A stretch of DNA of 64,000 bases from Aquisalibacillus elongatus (lineage in GTDB: Bacteria; Bacillota; Bacilli; Bacillales; Alkalibacillaceae), in the NCBI RefSeq assembly GCF_003843875.1, contig NZ_RKRF01000010.1:1-64000 (forward strand), written 5' to 3'. Of this stretch, positions 34,195 to 42,058 are shown one piece after another. Both the position numbers and the translations under genes were made by a program. Each line of letters begins with the position of its first letter. Within the stretch, counting starts at the first letter, position 1. The notes below the pieces were generated by a model. That model was not told the origin of the DNA and did no database searches. It worked only from the letters and a program-made list of their open reading frames with translations.

Positions 34195-35127
34195 ATGAAT
34201 TCAGTGATTAAAGTATCCAATCTCGTCAAGAAATATAAAAATGTCGATGCCGTCAAAGGCATTAATTTTGACGTGAAAGAAGGGGAAATTTTCGGCTTCC
34301 TTGGCCCAAATGGTGCAGGCAAAAGTACGACGATTAATATGATCTGTACAATGCTACCATCAACATCAGGTCAGATTACGATTAATGGCTATGATGTCGA
34401 GAAACAAAAAGATAAAGTCCGGGGTAGTATCGGGATTATTTTTCAAGAAAATACACTCGATGAAAAACTAACGGCGAACGAAAATTTAATGCTACATTGC
34501 CGTTTTTACAACGTACCAAAAGATAAACGCCACGAGCGGATTCAAGAAGTTTTACATATCGTTGATCTCATAGATGAACAAAATCAGCGTGTCGAAGAAT
34601 TTTCAGGTGGGATGAAGCGCCGTTTAGAAATTGCGCGCGGCTTACTCCATTATCCGAAAGTTTTGTTTCTAGACGAACCGACTGTCGGGCTCGACCCGAA
34701 TACTCGGGCTCACTTGTGGAAGTACATCTTGAAACTTAAAGAACAAGAAGGCATTACGATGTTTTTAACAACGCATTATCTCGATGAGGCTGAAGTAAGT
34801 GACCGAATCGCGATTATGGACCAAGGGGAGATTATCGCTATTGACTCCCCAACAGCCCTTAAAGACGAATTAGGTGGCGATTTGATTGAACTCTCAACTG
34901 AAGATAACGATCAAGCGATTCAAGAAATTCAGGACAAAGTAACAGGTGCGGATGTCACGGTGAATGGTGATACAATTCACCTTAAAGTCGACAGCAGCGA
35001 TGCGTTTATTTCCAATTTCATTAAAAAACTAGACATTCCAATTACGACACTCAATATACGCAAACCAACCTTAAATGACGTCTTTCTAGCATATACGGGA
35101 CGCAATATTCAAACGAACGACGAATAG
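34195..35127 (+). CDS. ABC exporter ATP-binding protein (DrrA-like)
   Basis: A 310-residue ATPase of the drug/antibiotic exporter type. Walker A GPNGAGKSTTIN near residue 40, signature EFSGGMKRRL, Walker B VLFLDEPTVGLDPNT, switch His in TTHYLDEA, and a C-terminal DrrA-type extension after residue 220. It pairs with the permease 14 bp downstream and is probably controlled by the divergent MarR protein. The sequence has more C-ending codons than its neighbours, which hints at acquisition. Confidence 0.88.
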   Translation: MNSVIKVSNLVKKYKNVDAVKGINFDVKEGEIFGFLGPNGAGKSTTINMICTMLPSTSGQITINGYDVEKQKDKVRGSIGIIFQENTLDEKLTANENLMLHCRFYNVPKDKRHERIQEVLHIVDLIDEQNQRVEEFSGGMKRRLEIARGLLHYPKVLFLDEPTVGLDPNTRAHLWKYILKLKEQEGITMFLTTHYLDEAEVSDRIAIMDQGEIIAIDSPTALKDELGGDLIELSTEDNDQAIQEIQDKVTGADVTVNGDTIHLKVDSSDAFISNFIKKLDIPITTLNIRKPTLNDVFLAYTGRNIQTNDE

Positions 35128-35141
35128 GAGTGTGACAACAT

Positions 35142-35966
35142 ATGGAAGGTATTATCGCTATTTGGCAACGCGATTTGATCAAGTTTTTGCGAGATAAAGC
35201 CCGTTTATTCGGGTCATTTACGATGCCGATTTTATTTTTACTCATCTTCGGTGGAGGATTAAGCGGCACGATGGAAACGATGATGACACAAAACTTGGAT
35301 GTCGGTGGTGATTTTAATTACATCGAGTTCGTCTTTCCAGGAATCGTGTCGATGACATTGCTTATGACATCTGTCTTCTCAGCCATGTCAGTCATTGAAG
35401 ATAAGGACTTCGGTTATATGAAAGAAATACTCGTCTCACCGATCTCACGTGTGAGTATTGCTGTCGGAAAAATGGCCGGTGCTGCTACGGTTTCGACAAT
35501 TCAAGGGATTATGCTGTTTGCACTCATCCCACTTCTAGGCTTAAATTACGACTGGATATCGTTAATCCAAGTCATTCCGTTTATGTTCCTGCTCGGAGCT
35601 GCCTTATCAGGAATTGGATTATTATTCGCAAGCTTCATTAATTCAACACAAGGGTTTCAGCTGATTGTGAACATCATTGTCTTGCCGATGGTCTTCATGT
35701 CAGGGGCGTTATTCCCAATCAACGGCATGCCAGGCTGGCTCGATGTCATCGTCAAATTAAACCCTGTCACATACGGCGTCGACGTCATGAAGAAGATTAT
35801 GATTGACGTTGACCAACTGTCAATGACCGTGCGCGAAACAATGGGACTTAATTTAACCGTTTTCGGTAGGCAAGTGACCGTCTTTGAAGAAATTTTATTC
35901 ATTTTAGCTTTCACAGCACTCGTCATAGCCATTGCAACATTAAGTTTTAAACGCGCGAACGCTTAG
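35142..35966 (+). CDS. ABC-2 type exporter permease (DrrB-like)
   Basis: A 274-residue membrane protein with six hydrophobic segments (about residues 25-45, 60-85, 110-135, 140-165, 170-190, 240-265). The ABC-2 signature is in the block FMSGALFPINGMPGWLDV and NPVTYGVDVMK. With the ATPase upstream it should export a drug-like or antimicrobial compound. Codon use is shifted to C-ending codons, as in the ATPase gene. Confidence 0.85.
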   Translation: MEGIIAIWQRDLIKFLRDKARLFGSFTMPILFLLIFGGGLSGTMETMMTQNLDVGGDFNYIEFVFPGIVSMTLLMTSVFSAMSVIEDKDFGYMKEILVSPISRVSIAVGKMAGAATVSTIQGIMLFALIPLLGLNYDWISLIQVIPFMFLLGAALSGIGLLFASFINSTQGFQLIVNIIVLPMVFMSGALFPINGMPGWLDVIVKLNPVTYGVDVMKKIMIDVDQLSMTVRETMGLNLTVFGRQVTVFEEILFILAFTALVIAIATLSFKRANA

Positions 35967-36023
35967 TGGAGGTATTGCTCAATCAGACTCAATTGTCCTT
36001 AATAATTTAACCAGTCACTCAAT

Positions 36024-36055
36024 ATAAAGACGATCAATAAGTTGATCGTCTTTAT
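36024..36055 (+). terminator. Terminator of ABC exporter operon
   Basis: ATAAAGACGATCAA and TTGATCGTCTTTAT pair perfectly across a 4-base loop; T-rich sequence follows. Confidence 0.88.
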
Positions 36056-36137
36056 TTATCATTAATTATTCGGAATATTATGATAATATAGAATCAGCTA
36101 ATCGAACAGTAATGTACAATAGAGGAGGATTGCATCT

Positions 36138-36467
36138 TTGAAAAAAGGGATCGTTATTATTTTTAGTATGTTATTGGTAGGTTGTATGGGAACCAAAACT
36201 TTCACTTGGGAAGTCGATGGAGTTTCAGAAGATGATGTCATTGCTGTTAATTGCTCAGACGAATTAAACAAAACTAATAATGATTTTGGGGTTGAATGTT
36301 TAATTGAAGTAACAGATGATACGAATCTAGTTGATAATCAAGGTAACGAAATTACTATAAATGACATTCAAGAAGGTTCAAATATAAAAGTAACGTTAAC
36401 ATCTTCCATAGAGATTAAAACAAAAGATAACTATAAAGCTGAAGAAATAGTTCTATATAATAACTAA
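36138..36467 (+). CDS. Small lipoprotein of unknown function
   Basis: A 109-residue lipoprotein: signal peptide with lipobox LLVGC (Cys near residue 16), then an acidic beta-rich domain of about 85 residues, perhaps an OB-like fold similar to DUF3221 proteins (VECLIEVTDDTNLVDNQG, IQEGSNIKVTL). It starts with TTG after GAGGAGG. The mature protein would be attached to the outer face of the membrane. It is followed 27 bp later by another small gene. Confidence 0.6.
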   Translation: MKKGIVIIFSMLLVGCMGTKTFTWEVDGVSEDDVIAVNCSDELNKTNNDFGVECLIEVTDDTNLVDNQGNEITINDIQEGSNIKVTLTSSIEIKTKDNYKAEEIVLYNN

Positions 36468-36494
36468 GAGGTTATTAAAGGGGGAAGTGCGATC

Positions 36495-36899
36495 TTGTAC
36501 AATAACGATGAACAATTAATAGAATTCACTCAAATGCATGACGAATTTATTTTGGATTGGGACAATGCGTTGATTTCAGGTGACACAACTGCTTTGGAAA
36601 GAATGTCAGAAGACTACTATGTTGCCTTTTTTAAAAGTTCAAATGAAAAGCCTATTATATACAATAGGGAAGAGGCAGTAAGTGGAATGCAACAGTCCGT
36701 TAAGCAGTTACTAGGAGCTAAGAAGCACTTTGAAAATAGAGTGATTCGTTTAAAGAGTGACTATCATGCTGTAGTATTTTATGAACAGATGATAGAAAAA
36801 GATAAGAAAGTATTAGCACGTTTATTTACTATAGAAAATTGGCAACGATCTAATGGAGAATGGAAGATCGTTAGAGAAATTGAAGAGCCAATCAATTAG
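36495..36899 (+). CDS. NTF2-like (DUF4440-type) small protein
   Basis: A 134-residue soluble protein with the pattern of SnoaL/DUF4440 NTF2-like domains: an N-terminal helix with DEFILDWDNALISGDTTALE, then strands ending FTIENWQRSNGEWKIVREIE. Such domains bind small molecules or act as minor enzymes; no function can be given. TTG start with AGGGGGAAG upstream. Likely cotranscribed with the preceding lipoprotein. Confidence 0.6.
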   Translation: MYNNDEQLIEFTQMHDEFILDWDNALISGDTTALERMSEDYYVAFFKSSNEKPIIYNREEAVSGMQQSVKQLLGAKKHFENRVIRLKSDYHAVVFYEQMIEKDKKVLARLFTIENWQRSNGEWKIVREIEEPIN

Positions 36900-36934
36900 T
36901 GTTTGTTCTTTCTTAATCGTCTTTATTTTGGCTT

Positions 36935-37120
36935 TTAACCTTCAATATTATATAAATAAGGTATTTCTTCACCATCAATATCTGCAATTATGATTTTACA
37001 CTTTCTGAGAATTCTCCTCTAGCTTTATAAAATTTTGTTCCGATAGGTAAAGTTGTAGCAACGCCATTTCGAAATTCCTTACTATTAATAGAAGTCGATT
37101 TTAATTTTAAATTGGTTAAA
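36935..37120 (-). pseudogene. Frameshifted gene remnant downstream of gerPF
   Basis: On the minus strand two frames each give protein-like sequence. The first reads INSKEFRNGVATTLPIGTKF then YKARGEFSE. The second, one base off, reads IIIADIDGEEIPYLYNIEG followed by a stop at 36935. Joined by a frameshift near 37005 they look like one C-terminal domain. No start codon or ribosome-binding site is visible, so it is probably a decayed gene. Confidence 0.45.
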
Positions 37121-37122
37121 AT

Positions 37123-37157
37123 AAAAGCAGAACCTAGATGACCTAAGTTCTGCTTTA
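37123..37157 (-). terminator. Terminator of the gerP operon
   Basis: AAAGCAGAAC and GTTCTGCTTT arms, extended by CTAG/CTA bases, lie just past the gerPF stop; on the minus strand the stem ends in TTTTATTTTAA. Confidence 0.82.
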
Positions 37158-37159
37158 GC

Positions 37160-37378
37160 TTATGCATTTCCTGCTACATTTTGATCATTAACATCGGGAT
37201 CAAAAGGGTTCGTTGAGCTTAATAAATTATTGGTACATATAAAGTCCCCGGTATTAAGTGAACCAGCGCCGGAGTTGGTTTTGCTTGAGCTTTTGGGTGC
37301 GATATAAAAAGCGTCTCCAAAGTTAACAGTGCCACCACCGACGCTATTAATCTTTAATGGTCCGACAATCGAAGGCAT
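37160..37378 (-). CDS. gerPF: Spore germination protein GerPF
   Basis: A 72-residue small glycine/serine-rich protein (PSIVGPLKINSVGGGTVNFGDAF, SGAGSLNTGDF) of the GerPA/GerPF family. GerP proteins are made in the mother cell and sit in the spore coat, where they help germinants reach their receptors. Last gene of the six-gene gerPABCDEF operon; a terminator follows. It resembles gerPA of the same operon in its N-terminal and TGD/TGN motifs. Confidence 0.93.
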   Translation of the reverse strand: MPSIVGPLKINSVGGGTVNFGDAFYIAPKSSSKTNSGAGSLNTGDFICTNNLLSSTNPFDPDVNDQNVAGNA

Positions 37379-37386
37379 GTTCTCAC

Positions 37387-37746
37387 CTACTCATTATTTG
37401 ATAAAATTCGTTTGTGTCTCGTTATGCTTACGGCTTTTCCGTGTTTAAATGAACCAATATGGAAAACCGAAGCTCCTGTGACACCAATCATGTTAATTGA
37501 CCCTACTTGGATCGGGTGTTGACTTTTGTGATGCAATTGAACATTACTTTTCTCTAAAAAATTAGGCAATGGTTCTCTCATAATGGTCTCGTCGTCGGTA
37601 ATATATTCATCAGTAAAAACGGGATTTTCTTTTTGTACGGCTCTTGCAATCGAAAATGGGTAGACGCCTTCACTATCACCGATTTGAAGGGTTCCACTAA
37701 ATTCTATTGAATTACAATACACCGACTGAACGTTTGAATTTCTCAT
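37387..37746 (-). CDS. gerPE: Spore germination protein GerPE
   Basis: A 119-residue GerPE protein, with N-terminal NVQSVYCNSIEFSGTLQIGD and C-terminal IGVTGASVFHIGS. It acts with other GerP proteins in coat permeability during germination. Its ATG overlaps the gerPD stop codon by one base (TAATG), which implies coupled translation. Confidence 0.9.
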   Translation of the reverse strand: MRNSNVQSVYCNSIEFSGTLQIGDSEGVYPFSIARAVQKENPVFTDEYITDDETIMREPLPNFLEKSNVQLHHKSQHPIQVGSINMIGVTGASVFHIGSFKHGKAVSITRHKRILSNNE

Positions 37747-37934
37747 TACGTACCACCGGAAACAGGACCAAATGGGAATACATTTTCAAAAATGTAAGCC
37801 TCAGGTGGTGTATCAAATCGAGAAGCGAGCTGTAAATGCTCCACATCACCAATCACAAAAAGTGATGACGTCGAGACACCATCAACCTCAATATAATTCA
37901 CATTCAATTCATCATTATATATATTAACTTTCAT
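37746..37934 (-). CDS. gerPD: Spore germination protein GerPD
   Basis: A 62-residue protein, starting MKVNIYNDELNVNYIEVDGV with SLFVIGDVEHLQL, typical of GerPD. Start at 37934 follows AAGGAG, which lies inside the end of gerPC, with an 11-bp overlap. Same operon and role as the other gerP genes. Confidence 0.9.
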   Translation of the reverse strand: MKVNIYNDELNVNYIEVDGVSTSSLFVIGDVEHLQLASRFDTPPEAYIFENVFPFGPVSGGT

Positions 37935-38511
37935 TATGATTCTCCTTAAGTTTCTCTAAATAAATCTGAACGCCTTGGTTAATTTCTTTTTTGATATGGT
38001 TAATCAAAGCAGGGACTTGGTCTCGATCTATGATCATTCGTCCGTTTTGTTGCAGGTTAGAGGTATGTTCTTTAATCCGTTTAGGTAGCTGGTCTTGAAT
38101 CTCTTGAATTAATACGATTTTTTGTTTGGAATCAATATCTATTTCTTGATCGTCTACATATTGATTAAATAGTTTCGGTAAGTCTTTTCGAATGTAGGGG
38201 AGTAGTTGATTATGGATCTGCTGTTCCATAGGCGTTAAAACCTCTTCGTCAGATTCTTCGGGTAAATCTAGTTGTTCAAAAGGCAGATCTTGATGAGGAG
38301 TCAAACCAATATTCAACGTACCTTCTAATGTTTCAATTTTTAATTGTTCAAAATTATATTCAATTGTATCAACTGCTGCCTTTGGAGATTCATTTTGGTG
38401 TTCTATAAGTTGGTCTAGTTTTTGGTTTAGTTCTTGTAACTGTTGGTGATTTTGATTGACTTTTTGTTCGAGATAGGCGAGTTGCTGCCATATCGTTGAG
38501 TTGTTCTCCAT
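37924..38511 (-). CDS. gerPC: Spore germination protein GerPC
   Basis: A 195-residue GerPC protein. The N-terminal third is a coiled coil (IWQQLAYLEQKVNQNHQQLQ), and the rest is acidic and helical. GerPC is a coat component required with the other GerP proteins for normal response to germinants. ATG 38511 is chosen with GGGGG eight bases upstream; a TTG two codons earlier is possible. Confidence 0.9.
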   Translation of the reverse strand: MENNSTIWQQLAYLEQKVNQNHQQLQELNQKLDQLIEHQNESPKAAVDTIEYNFEQLKIETLEGTLNIGLTPHQDLPFEQLDLPEESDEEVLTPMEQQIHNQLLPYIRKDLPKLFNQYVDDQEIDIDSKQKIVLIQEIQDQLPKRIKEHTSNLQQNGRMIIDRDQVPALINHIKKEINQGVQIYLEKLKENHNES

Positions 38512-38550
38512 CCTCAAATCCCCCTTTGGTCTAAAATATGAATCTAACGC

Positions 38551-38769
38551 CTAGTTAGTGAAGGGTATTGTAGGCATTTCAAAAGTTGGTTGATCTTGCT
38601 CTTCAGCGGGTTCTGCTTCTTCAGCGGGCTCTTCATAACCACCTGTATTAAGGATATTAGAAACAGATTGAATGGAGCCAGAGCTCCCAACTTGTAAAAC
38701 AGACGAATTTGAAATGGATTCCACTTTTAAAAACTGTATATATATTTGTTGGTGAATCGTTAACGCCAT
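38551..38769 (-). CDS. gerPB: Spore germination protein GerPB
   Basis: A 72-residue protein with IYIQFLKVESISNSSVLQVG, the GerPB hallmark, and a glutamate/proline-rich stretch (EEPAEEAEPAEEQ) near its end. ATG 38769 follows GAGGTGA; the longer frame from 38877 lies over gerPA and is rejected. Second gene of the operon. Confidence 0.9.
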   Translation of the reverse strand: MALTIHQQIYIQFLKVESISNSSVLQVGSSGSIQSVSNILNTGGYEEPAEEAEPAEEQDQPTFEMPTIPFTN

Positions 38770-38782
38770 TACTTTCACCTCA

Positions 38783-38983
38783 TTAGTCAATATAATCCTG
38801 GTCAAACACAATGGTTTTTGACTGTCCAAGAGATACGTTGATTCCGTTACCGGTGTTAAATGAGCCGCCACCGGCATACGTTTTTGCTGAGCTTATAGGT
38901 TGAATATAATAACTATCTCCAATATGAAAAACTGCTGATGATGATACTGAGTTAACTTTAACCGCTCCGACAAACGCAGCCAT
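38783..38983 (-). CDS. gerPA: Spore germination protein GerPA
   Basis: A 66-residue protein, AAFVGAVKVNSVSSSAVFHI and GGGSFNTGNG, of the GerPA/PF family. It is the first gene of the operon. ATG 38983 follows AAAGGAG; the frame could start at 39001 only by reading through that site. Like the others it is expected in the spore coat. Confidence 0.9.
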   Translation of the reverse strand: MAAFVGAVKVNSVSSSAVFHIGDSYYIQPISSAKTYAGGGSFNTGNGINVSLGQSKTIVFDQDYID

Positions 38984-39003
38984 AGAGATTTCTCCTTTCA
39001 TCT

Positions 39004-39031
39004 TACTATATGTGCGGAGGTGTGCATGTGT
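39004..39031 (-). promoter_or_regulatory. Sigma-K-type promoter of gerP
   Basis: On the minus strand CATATAGTA fits the -10 consensus CATAnnnTA exactly, and ACA lies 16 bp upstream as the -35 element. It begins 20 bp before the gerPA start. Mother-cell sigma-K control is known for gerP in B. subtilis. Confidence 0.75.
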
Positions 39032-39069
39032 TATAAAGATGGTATACTACTAAGAAAAGAGGTGAAAAC

Positions 39070-40236
39070 ATGAATCCATCCCAACCGACCACATCACGCA
39101 TAGAGGTACTTGATGCTATTAGAGGTTTTTCTTTACTCGGTATATTGATTGTTAATCTATTAACTTTTCATTCGCCTCATTTTCTTAACGGTGGTTTGGA
39201 TGAGTTTTATGAGGGGACCTTAAACACAGTCGTCATAACAAGTATAGATTTGTTTGTACAAGCTAGTTTTTATCCTCTATTTTCCTTATTGTTTGGTATA
39301 GGAATCTACATGATGTATGAGAGACTAAATGAGAGAGGGATTTCTGCAAAGAGCGTATTAAAACGGCGTATGTTTGTATTGGCTTTTATAGGACTTATTC
39401 ATGGTGTTTTGCTATGGTATGGCGATATTCTATTAACCTATGCTGTTGTAGGCTTTATTAGTTTATGGTTCTTACATAATCATTCAAACTCTTTGAGAAA
39501 ATGGGCAATCAACTTGTTGTGGATTCCAGCAGTGTTTTTAACGTTATTAAGTTATCCCGTACGTGAAGAATTAATTGTTACGAATGATCAGCGCATCCTG
39601 GACTCCTTTAACGCTTATAAAGGAGAAGGAATTATGTATTTAACCCAGAATCTATCAGACTGGTTGTACGTGAACGGTTTTTTCCAATGGATAGGTGTTG
39701 TCTTTACAATTTTACCGATGTTTCTCATAGGCATGATGATTCAACAGCGGGGGTGGGTAAAACATCCAGAACATCATCGAACTGACATTATGACTTGGCT
39801 TTGGTCGTCATTGATTATATTTATCGTATTTAAGATAAGTCCGCATTTTGTAGGGATGCCTGTTTGGCTGAGTACAATACAAGATGCGATTGGTGGTTCT
39901 TTTTCTAGTATTTTCTATTTCTTGTTATTATTAGTTGTTTTTAGAAGAAGGAATTTTTTAATCGTGGCACGAATATTATCAAATGTTGGTAAATTATCTC
40001 TAACGAACTATATAATGCAAACGATCATTGCCATGACGATTTTTTACGGCTACGGTTTTAATTTATATGGGGAGTTGCATGCCGCAACATTAATCTTTAT
40101 AGCCTTAGGCATTTATATATTCCAATTAATTTTTAGTGCATGGTATGTTAAACGCTTTCATTACGGTCCATTAGAGTGGTTTTACCGTACGTTAACTTAT
40201 GGAAAAAGACAGCCGATAACCAAAAAGGGTGACTGA
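39070..40236 (+). CDS. DUF418-family membrane protein
   Basis: A 388-residue membrane protein with about ten hydrophobic segments. The opening RIEVLDAIRGFSLLGILIVN and the C-terminal SLTNYIMQTI and GPLEWFYRTLTYG blocks mark the DUF418 (YeiB-like) family, related to heparan-acetyltransferase-type membrane acyltransferases. No substrate is known. It is the first gene of a three-gene operon with DUF2157 and GDYXXLXY proteins; the next start is one base past its stop codon. Confidence 0.82.
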   Translation: MNPSQPTTSRIEVLDAIRGFSLLGILIVNLLTFHSPHFLNGGLDEFYEGTLNTVVITSIDLFVQASFYPLFSLLFGIGIYMMYERLNERGISAKSVLKRRMFVLAFIGLIHGVLLWYGDILLTYAVVGFISLWFLHNHSNSLRKWAINLLWIPAVFLTLLSYPVREELIVTNDQRILDSFNAYKGEGIMYLTQNLSDWLYVNGFFQWIGVVFTILPMFLIGMMIQQRGWVKHPEHHRTDIMTWLWSSLIIFIVFKISPHFVGMPVWLSTIQDAIGGSFSSIFYFLLLLVVFRRRNFLIVARILSNVGKLSLTNYIMQTIIAMTIFYGYGFNLYGELHAATLIFIALGIYIFQLIFSAWYVKRFHYGPLEWFYRTLTYGKRQPITKKGD

Positions 40237-40237
40237 T

Positions 40238-41419
40238 ATGAAACGTATGTGGATACAATCTGAGTCTGAAAAATGGGTTGAAGAAGGGATTATTGATTCA
40301 ACTCAGCGAGATAAAATCGTAAACCGTTATTCACAAAAAGGTGAAGCAACGTTTATATTCTTTTTTTCTGCGATTTTAATTGGGTTGGCTTGCTTATCTT
40401 TTGTGGCGGCTAATTGGCAGGTCATCCCGAATTTATGGCGAATTTTTTTAATAATTTTCTTTATGATTGGTTTTTATGGTTTTGGGAGCTATTTAGAAGA
40501 GAAGGGACGCTCTGGTTATAGTGTTTTTTGTTATATTGTAGCGTTAGCCGTGTTTGGCGCTGGGATTTTCTTAACCGGACAGATGTATCATTACAGTATG
40601 AACAGTGTCTTTCCATTTATTATATGGGGATTAGCGGCATTTCTATTATATTTAAGTCGTCCGTACTTATTTATATTACTTAGTGGACTTGCGATTGTTA
40701 CCATTGGAGAAATTTATGGTTTAGCTAATATGCACGCTTTTGACTGGTGGCTGTTTGCGTTATTTATGATTGGGTATGGGACGATTGTATTTATTAAGAA
40801 AAGTGAAGTTTTATCCTGGCTTTTCGCGATCGCCTTTATTATTCAACTAATCGGTTATTCGATTGAGCAGTTAGACCAATATTATTGGATGATTATATTT
40901 AGCCTGGTGCTATATGTTGTTGGTACACATTTTCAAGTACGTCAGATTAGTCGTCCGTTTACATGGGCTCCGTTATTATTTATGTTTGGCTTTACGATCG
41001 TTCAATCATTTATTTTTAGCTCGCCGTACAGAGAATCAATCGAAGCACATTTTATGTTTTATTTCATTTGGATTGTACTTGCAAGTCTAGTTATATTATT
41101 TACGTTACAAAATGCAAAAGGAATTAGTCTAACTCGACTGGCTTTGTTTTTACCTGTATTTGCGGCTGGACATTTTGCAGAGTTAGTTTCTTTTATCGTA
41201 TTGTATGTTTTTGCAATTGGCCTGCTTTTAGAGGGTTATCAACAGATTGACAAACGGAAAGTACATCTTGGTACAAGTGCTTTTCTGATCAGTACGTTAT
41301 TAGTTTATATACAAGTTGCGTGGGATTTTCTCGATAAGTCATTATTCTTTTTAATTGGTGGTATCATTCTGTTTGTTATTGGCTTTGCTCTAGAACGCAA
41401 TCATGGAAAGGATGTGTGA
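40238..41419 (+). CDS. DUF2157-family membrane protein
   Basis: A 393-residue protein. A cytoplasmic N-terminal 35 residues (ESEKWVEEGIIDSTQRDKIV) precede ten or more membrane helices, beginning FFFSAILIGLACLSFVAANWQ, the DUF2157 hallmark. Function is unknown. ATG 40238 follows AAAGGGTG. DUF2157 and GDYXXLXY proteins commonly occur side by side, so they probably form a membrane complex. Confidence 0.82.
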   Translation: MKRMWIQSESEKWVEEGIIDSTQRDKIVNRYSQKGEATFIFFFSAILIGLACLSFVAANWQVIPNLWRIFLIIFFMIGFYGFGSYLEEKGRSGYSVFCYIVALAVFGAGIFLTGQMYHYSMNSVFPFIIWGLAAFLLYLSRPYLFILLSGLAIVTIGEIYGLANMHAFDWWLFALFMIGYGTIVFIKKSEVLSWLFAIAFIIQLIGYSIEQLDQYYWMIIFSLVLYVVGTHFQVRQISRPFTWAPLLFMFGFTIVQSFIFSSPYRESIEAHFMFYFIWIVLASLVILFTLQNAKGISLTRLALFLPVFAAGHFAELVSFIVLYVFAIGLLLEGYQQIDKRKVHLGTSAFLISTLLVYIQVAWDFLDKSLFFLIGGIILFVIGFALERNHGKDV

Positions 41420-41421
41420 CG

Positions 41422-41964
41422 ATGAATAAGAAGTTGACATCTGGTCTAAAGTTTTTGAAAAAGCACTTGTTTATCGTCATTGTCACGCTCCAAGTATTAT
41501 TTTTAGTTGTCATGGCAAGCTTAAATTATGTCATTGAAGAGTTTGGTGATGTTATACATTTGGAAACGGAACCTTATGATCCGCGCGATGTTTTTTATGG
41601 CGATTATATTAACTTAAGCTACACAATCAATGAGATTCACCCGTCCTATTGGTTTGGCAGTGAAAATGTAAAGCCTAATGAAGTAATTTACGTTTTATTA
41701 AAACCAGATGAACGTGATATCTACAGAGTGAAAGCTGCATCTGATAAAAAGCTCGAAGCGCAGGGTGATGAGGTGGTTATTAGTGGACGTTATCGTCACA
41801 AAGATTATGAGCAGGTTCATCGTGTAAGTTATGGCATGAATCGATATTATATTGAAGAAGGCACAGGAGAAGAATACGAGCAGATAAATAGCAAAATGAT
41901 TGTAACAGTCGCAGTGTCACCATGGGGACAGAAAAAAATTTTAGATGTAGAAGAAATGGAATAA
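41422..41964 (+). CDS. GDYXXLXY-family membrane-anchored protein
   Basis: A 180-residue protein with one N-terminal membrane helix (about residues 15-37) and an extracytoplasmic domain that contains GDYINLSY, the motif that names the family (preceded by EPYDPRDVFY). The function is unknown; it normally accompanies DUF2157/DUF4401 proteins. ATG 41422 follows AAAGGATG; it starts just after the DUF2157 gene stops. Confidence 0.85.
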   Translation: MNKKLTSGLKFLKKHLFIVIVTLQVLFLVVMASLNYVIEEFGDVIHLETEPYDPRDVFYGDYINLSYTINEIHPSYWFGSENVKPNEVIYVLLKPDERDIYRVKAASDKKLEAQGDEVVISGRYRHKDYEQVHRVSYGMNRYYIEEGTGEEYEQINSKMIVTVAVSPWGQKKILDVEEME

Positions 41965-42010
41965 TATTTTCTTGTTAGTGCTCAAAAAACAATTCTATAA
42001 TTTCCAAAAC

Positions 42011-42048
42011 AAAAGCTCCGGCAATATAAGTTTATAACCGGAGCTTAA
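42011..42048. terminator. Bidirectional terminator between membrane operon and rocD
   Basis: AAGCTCCGG and CCGGAGCTT arms with a 16-base loop; A/T-rich on both sides. It serves the GDYXXLXY gene (+) and rocD (-). Confidence 0.82.
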
Positions 42049-42058
42049 ATTTATGTTT

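Noticed and set aside
38770-38877. Longer N-terminus of gerPB
   Set aside because: Would overlap gerPA; the ATG at 38769 has a good ribosome-binding site and fits the family.
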